Assembly: GCA_900553205.1 (NCBI GenBank)
Contig: USCK01000075.1
Coordinates: 1 to 8,618 of the forward strand
Source of the DNA: an uncultured bacterium
Lineage (GTDB): Bacteria; Cyanobacteriota; Vampirovibrionia; Gastranaerophilales; Gastranaerophilaceae
Length of the DNA: 8,618 bases
Direction: 5' to 3'
A program made the position numbers and the translations under genes. Of the stretch, positions 6,126-8,618 are shown in pieces (positions within the stretch are counted from its first letter, which is position 1; each line of letters opens with the position of its first letter). The notes below the pieces were generated by a model. The model was not told the origin of the DNA. It made no database searches and saw nothing but the letters and a program-made list of their open reading frames with translations.

Positions 6126-6764
6126 ATGAAAAGAATAATATTAGCATTATTATCTTTGGTAATATTTGCACTATCAACCAGTGCAAATATTGTACCTGCA
6201 AAGATTTCAGATATACCACAAGGTACAATAGGTGTTTATCAGCCTACAACGACCTTGAATATCTATTCTAAGGCAGATAAAAGTTCAAAAGTTTTGTATA
6301 ACAAAACTTGGAGTTATCTAAATGTAGAAGCATCTAATTATGCTGATAATTTATTCTCTGTATTACTTCCTAAAAAAGAACTTTCATTTATTTATACGGT
6401 TGATATAGATGAGGATTTTGTGCAAGTAATCTATAATAAGCAAACAAAGGAATCAGGGTGGGTTTATAAAGAAGATAACTTCCAATTTTTGCCTTGGATA
6501 ACTTTTTATAATATGTATGGGCGCAAATACGGTTTAAAAGTTCTTAAAGAGGCACCTGATTCTGTAATGGAGCTACACACAAAGAGCGATAAGAATTCTC
6601 AATCAATAGCTAAATTAAATCGTCCGAGAGAAATCAGATTAACAGCTATTCAAGGTAATTGGGCTTTAGTAACGGCACTGGATATTGAGGGTGTTGCAAA
6701 AACAGGCTATATCCAATGGCGAGGCGAAAACGGAGAATTATATTTGTTTCCGAATATAAAATAA
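6126..6764 (+). CDS. Secreted protein with two bacterial SH3-like segments
   Basis: The 212-residue protein starts with a signal peptide: MKR, a hydrophobic stretch (residues 4-16), then STSA with probable cleavage after Ala20. Two SH3b-like segments follow. The first spans about 40-116 (TTTLNIYSKADKSSKVL, later FVQVIYN and GWVYKED). The second spans about 148-207 (MELHTKSDKNSQSIAKL, then GNWALVTAL and GYIQWRG). Both show the typical pattern of an alpha-helix-free opening with N/L-x-(Y/H)-x-K-x-(D)-x-x-S, a W/F-x-x-V strand and a final G-(W/Y)-(V/I). They are joined by an aromatic-rich linker, LPWITFYNMYGRKYG (122-136). Such domains usually bind cell-wall or other surface ligands, but no catalytic domain is attached, so the role is unknown. 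Location would be periplasm or cell surface. AAAGG (6113-6117) overlaps the pheT stop, so translation follows directly after pheT. No terminator hairpin follows. Confidence 0.8.
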   Translation: MKRIILALLSLVIFALSTSANIVPAKISDIPQGTIGVYQPTTTLNIYSKADKSSKVLYNKTWSYLNVEASNYADNLFSVLLPKKELSFIYTVDIDEDFVQVIYNKQTKESGWVYKEDNFQFLPWITFYNMYGRKYGLKVLKEAPDSVMELHTKSDKNSQSIAKLNRPREIRLTAIQGNWALVTALDIEGVAKTGYIQWRGENGELYLFPNIK

Positions 6765-6787
6765 TATTAAAGCCTCAATTAATAGCC

Positions 6788-7213
6788 TTAAACAGGAACT
6801 TTTACAACCAGTTTTCTAACATGAGTTGGACTTTCCTCTATTGAGATAGAAGGTTTATGCGCATCTTTTGGATACAAAATCAAAAAATCACCTGTTTTCA
6901 TCTCTATGTATTCAAAGTTTTTAGCATCTAAAAACTCAATATCCTTTTCTTCATCATAAGGGATATTTTCAGTACATGTGGAAGAATCACAAACTCCTAT
7001 TTTCTCTTGTCCTGCAAGTATAAATTGAATATCAATATACTTTCTATGCGCTTCAAACAAAGCATCTTCTTTTGTATAGTATGTTTGGAGATTCGCCCAT
7101 ATCCCGTTTGGATATTCTAAACGACCATCAGGAATATCATTAAAATTTGTGTTTTTTATAATTTCTATAGCCTCAAGAATCCTTGGGGATTTATCTAATA
7201 CAATATTTTTCAT
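6788..7213 (-). CDS. YhcH/YjgK/YiaL-family (DUF386) cupin-like protein
   Basis: The 141-residue protein is full length for this family. Signatures are GRLEYPNGIWANLQTY (30-45), EAHRKYIDIQFILAGQEKIG (54-73), and FLILYPKDAHKPS (110-122) followed by VRKLVVKV (132-139). Glu54, His56, Asp61 and His119 are the likely metal-site residues of the cupin fold. Family members include the E. coli YhcH/NanQ sialic-acid anomerase and the EbgC/YiaL sugar-operon proteins, so a sugar-anomer or sugar-acid role in the cytoplasm is plausible. There are no sugar catabolic genes in the window, so the substrate is open. The start codon fits family N-termini, but no Shine-Dalgarno sequence precedes it; the upstream bases are only A and T for about 14 nt. 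It converges with the SH3-protein gene, 23 bp apart, without a clear terminator. Confidence 0.85.
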   Translation of the reverse strand: MKNIVLDKSPRILEAIEIIKNTNFNDIPDGRLEYPNGIWANLQTYYTKEDALFEAHRKYIDIQFILAGQEKIGVCDSSTCTENIPYDEEKDIEFLDAKNFEYIEMKTGDFLILYPKDAHKPSISIEESPTHVRKLVVKVPV

Positions 7214-7221
7214 ATTTTTAT

Positions 7222-7227
7222 TTTATA
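7222..7227 (-). promoter_or_regulatory. Possible -10 element of the YhcH-family gene
   Basis: The complement of 7222-7227 reads TATAAA, with only 8 nt between it and the ATG. Transcription from it would start at or next to the start codon. This fits the missing Shine-Dalgarno sequence and would give a leaderless mRNA. No good -35 is seen 17 bp upstream, so this is weak. Confidence 0.25.
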
Positions 7228-7250
7228 ACAAAAATACATATATATATTTC

Positions 7251-7279
7251 TTGACACGAAATTCCACTTTTGATAATCT
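7251..7279 (+). promoter_or_regulatory. Candidate promoter upstream of the efflux operon
   Basis: A perfect -35 hexamer TTGACA (7251-7256) is followed by either GATAAT (7272-7277, 15-bp spacer, five of six matches) or TAATCT (7274-7279, 17-bp spacer, weaker). Transcription would start near 7284-7286, exactly at the tandem palindromes, and the untranslated leader to the adaptor gene would be about 115 nt. Neither pairing is ideal, because the better -10 has a short spacer. Confidence 0.45.
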
Positions 7280-7283
7280 TAGA

Positions 7284-7315
7284 GGTAGAAATTTCTACCC
7301 GTAGATTTTTCTACC
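7284..7315. repeat. Two tandem palindromes, GTAGAWWTTTCTACC, candidate operator
   Basis: GTAGAAATTTCTACC (7285-7299) and GTAGATTTTTCTACC (7301-7315) are 15-bp direct repeats differing at one base, spaced 16 bp start to start. Each is itself an inverted repeat; the first extends to the perfect 16-bp palindrome GGTAGAAATTTCTACC (7284-7299). They sit at the predicted start point of the TTGACA promoter, between the YhcH-family gene and the efflux adaptor gene. That is where a TetR-, MarR- or similar-family repressor of an RND pump would bind. In RNA, GGUAGAAA (7284-7291) could instead pair with UUUCUACC (7308-7315) as an 8-bp hairpin. The repressor idea is inference; no regulator gene is in the window. 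Confidence 0.65.
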
Positions 7316-7364
7316 TTTACATTATTACAAAATATTAAATACATGAATTTGACTTATTCTGTAA

Positions 7365-7370
7365 TATAAT
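7365..7370 (+). promoter_or_regulatory. Possible proximal -10 element for the efflux operon
   Basis: A perfect TATAAT lies 31 bp before the adaptor start. The sequence 16-18 bp upstream (around CATGAA) is a poor -35. The nearby TTGACT (7349-7354) is only 10 bp away, too close to pair with it. It may be a second, weak or activator-dependent promoter. Confidence 0.35.
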
Positions 7371-7391
7371 ATTAAAAGACTTATTATTTTT

Positions 7392-7396
7392 GGGAG
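7392..7396 (+). promoter_or_regulatory. Ribosome binding site deciding the adaptor start
   Basis: GGGAG lies 5 nt before the ATG at 7402. An in-frame TTG at 7390 would add MGED, but it overlaps this purine-rich site and has no binding site of its own. The ATG is therefore the better start, and the protein then opens with MKKN and a hydrophobic helix, as expected for a membrane-anchored adaptor. Confidence 0.8.
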
Positions 7397-7401
7397 AGGA
7401 T

Positions 7402-8601
7402 ATGAAGAAAAATATTTTTATATTAATGACTATTGTCTTTTCTGCAATATTGTTCCGATACTTGTTTTCAGCATTTGGGACACACATGATGCAGGTTAAG
7501 ATGAAAGCATCAATGACCCCACCGGTTACGGTAGTAAAGGTTTGTAAGACATGTAAGAAAAAGTCTTATGAAATACCGGCTCGTGTAACTTCAAAATCTC
7601 AAATTCAAGTTAATGCCAGAATAAACGGCTATTTAACAAAAAGCTATTTTAAAGAAGGTGATTATGTAAAGGCTGGACAGGTTTTATTTGAAATCGAGCC
7701 TCAAGAATATCAAATTGCTGCTGAACGCGCCAGAGCCGATGTTCAAAGAGCAAGAGCCCAACAAATATATTATGACAAGCAGGCTGTTCGTTCTCAACAG
7801 TTGGTAAAACAGGATTATATTGCCCGTTCGGAATACGATAATGCGGTATCTCAAAGAGATTTATACAGAGCTTCTACCAACTATGCTGAAATGAACTACA
7901 GAGATGCTTTGAGAAATCTGTCTTATACAAAAGTAAAAGCACCTGTATCCGGCAGAGTCGGAATTATAACTGTTACCGTCGGAAACTACGTAACCATAAA
8001 TTCAGGCGCTCTAACTACAATATACAGTACAAGACCAATGTATGTAACCTTCCCTCTTGATACAGAACAATTTTCAACTCTTACATCTATTGACGGAGGC
8101 TCAAATGTAAACAGAAAAGTAGAATATGTTTATAGTTCAGGAAACAAATATGCGCATTCCGGAGTGCAAGATTTCAGAGATAACAGAGTTGATGAATCTA
8201 CAGGTACAATTACAATGCGTGCAACTTTTGCAAACGAAGATGACGGACTTATCCCCGGGGACTTTGGACGTATTATAATTTATTCAAATAATGATTTTGC
8301 AGTCCCTACAATCCCTTCAAAAGCTATACAAGAAAACCAAGAAGGTAAATATGTTTATGTCTTAGATGAAAAGAATCTGCCTAAACTGGTTTATATAAAA
8401 ACTCTTGGGCAAGAAGGCGAGAATACATTAATAGATAGTGGATTAAAAATCGGTGACACCGTTATAACATCAGGCTTGCAAAAGGTTATTACAGGCATGC
8501 CAGTCAAAATTGTAGATGAAGAAGTTACCGACAAAACTCAAAAGAAACCAAATATATTTGTAAGATTTTTTAATAAAGTTAAAAGGATAGGGAGAAAATA
8601 G
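7402..8601 (+). CDS. RND efflux system periplasmic adaptor (membrane fusion protein, AcrA/MexA type)
   Basis: The 399-residue adaptor links an inner-membrane RND pump to an outer-membrane channel. Residues 4-24 form a hydrophobic anchor or uncleaved signal; there is no lipobox cysteine there. The family layout follows. The first lipoyl half is ARINGYLTKSYFKEGDYVKAGQVLFEIEP (72-100) and the alpha-helical hairpin spans about 101-172, rich in Arg, Ala and Gln. The second lipoyl half is YTKVKAPVSGRVG (175-187). The beta-barrel has VDESTGTITMRATF (263-276) and LIPGDFGR (283-290), and the membrane-proximal domain has VPTIPSKAIQENQEGKYVYV (301-320). Unusual points are a CxxC (Cys48, Cys51, in KVCKTCKKK) before the barrel and a basic C-terminal tail (381-399). 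The stop overlaps the start of the permease gene. The HAE1 (multidrug) subfamily is likely from these motifs, but the substrate is unknown. Confidence 0.93.
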   Translation: MKKNIFILMTIVFSAILFRYLFSAFGTHMMQVKMKASMTPPVTVVKVCKTCKKKSYEIPARVTSKSQIQVNARINGYLTKSYFKEGDYVKAGQVLFEIEPQEYQIAAERARADVQRARAQQIYYDKQAVRSQQLVKQDYIARSEYDNAVSQRDLYRASTNYAEMNYRDALRNLSYTKVKAPVSGRVGIITVTVGNYVTINSGALTTIYSTRPMYVTFPLDTEQFSTLTSIDGGSNVNRKVEYVYSSGNKYAHSGVQDFRDNRVDESTGTITMRATFANEDDGLIPGDFGRIIIYSNNDFAVPTIPSKAIQENQEGKYVYVLDEKNLPKLVYIKTLGQEGENTLIDSGLKIGDTVITSGLQKVITGMPVKIVDEEVTDKTQKKPNIFVRFFNKVKRIGRK

Positions 8602-8618
8602 TGGCTGGAAATTTATTT
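8601..8618 (+). CDS. Start of RND efflux permease (inferred, six codons visible)
   Basis: A GTG codon at 8601-8603 shares its first base with the adaptor stop (TAGTG) and opens a frame reading (M)AGNLF up to the window edge. GGGAG at 8590-8594 lies 6 nt upstream as a ribosome binding site. RND permeases are normally encoded directly after the adaptor and often begin with a few residues, then a phenylalanine-containing stretch before the first membrane helix. The identity rests on operon position and spacing, since six residues carry little homology signal. Confidence 0.6.

Noticed and set aside
6765..6787. Possible terminator between the SH3-protein gene and the YhcH-family gene.
   Set aside because: Only short AT symmetry is present (ATTAA/TTAAT); no GC-containing stem and no T-run, so no intrinsic terminator can be supported.
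7212..7239. Short minus-strand frame (MYFCYKIKI) whose stop overlaps the YhcH-family ATG, as a possible leader peptide.
   Set aside because: No ribosome binding site and AT-repeat composition; the ATGA overlap is expected often in such sequence.
7290..7306. AATTTCTAC-CC-GTAGAT resembles the 3' end of Cas12a (type V-A) CRISPR repeats.
   Set aside because: The loop is only 2 nt, the rest of a typical ~36-nt repeat is missing upstream, there is no repeat-spacer periodicity and no cas gene in the window. The likeness follows from the adjacent tandem palindromes.
7343..7369. Short plus-strand frame ATG...TAA encoding MNLTYSVI before the adaptor gene.
   Set aside because: No ribosome binding site, only eight codons, and it overlaps the TTGACT and TATAAT sequences; chance is sufficient.
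7390..7401. TTG start at 7390 for the efflux adaptor, adding four residues.
   Set aside because: The four codons are the ribosome binding site of the ATG at 7402, and no site precedes the TTG.

Overview
The window is AT-rich chromosomal DNA (about two thirds A+T by eye) from a bacterium with a Gram-negative envelope. That follows from the start of an RND efflux system at the right end, an adaptor followed by what looks like its inner-membrane permease. The standard genetic code fits every gene. I see no phage, transposon, CRISPR array, rRNA or tRNA gene. Host assignment is inference only. A pheT without an adjacent pheS and a secreted SH3-like protein would fit a non-photosynthetic gut relative of Cyanobacteria (Vampirovibrionia/Gastranaerophilales), but other AT-rich Gram-negative lineages are not excluded.

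Left part (1-2758): a truncated minus-strand gene for prephenate dehydratase (pheA) diverges from a complete DAHP synthase gene (aroF). Their promoters appear to overlap in the 86-bp gap around a TTTGCAAA palindrome. AroF makes the first intermediate of the shikimate pathway and PheA commits prephenate to phenylalanine. A dicarboxylate/amino-acid:cation symporter gene follows with its own promoter, and a strong bidirectional hairpin terminator ends it.

Middle part (2769-6764): a minus-strand pgeF/ylmD-type gene diverges from pheT, the beta subunit of phenylalanyl-tRNA synthetase. A secreted protein with two SH3-like segments lies 11 bp behind pheT and is probably co-transcribed with it. Phenylalanine synthesis (aroF, pheA) and phenylalanine use (pheT) therefore lie within about 6 kb of each other.

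Right part (6788-8618): a small minus-strand YhcH/YjgK/YiaL-family gene is separated by 188 bp from the periplasmic adaptor gene of an RND efflux pump. The first codons of the inner-membrane permease gene overlap the adaptor stop codon. The 188-bp gap holds two tandem copies of a GTAGAWWTTTCTACC palindrome just downstream of a TTGACA-type promoter, which makes it the best candidate regulatory site in the window.

Most genes are recognisable conserved families. I found no clearly new multi-gene system. The items most worth a second look are the tandem palindromes before the efflux operon, an Asn-to-Ser change in the symporter cation-site motif, a CxxC motif in the efflux adaptor, and two minus-strand genes that appear to lack ribosome binding sites.
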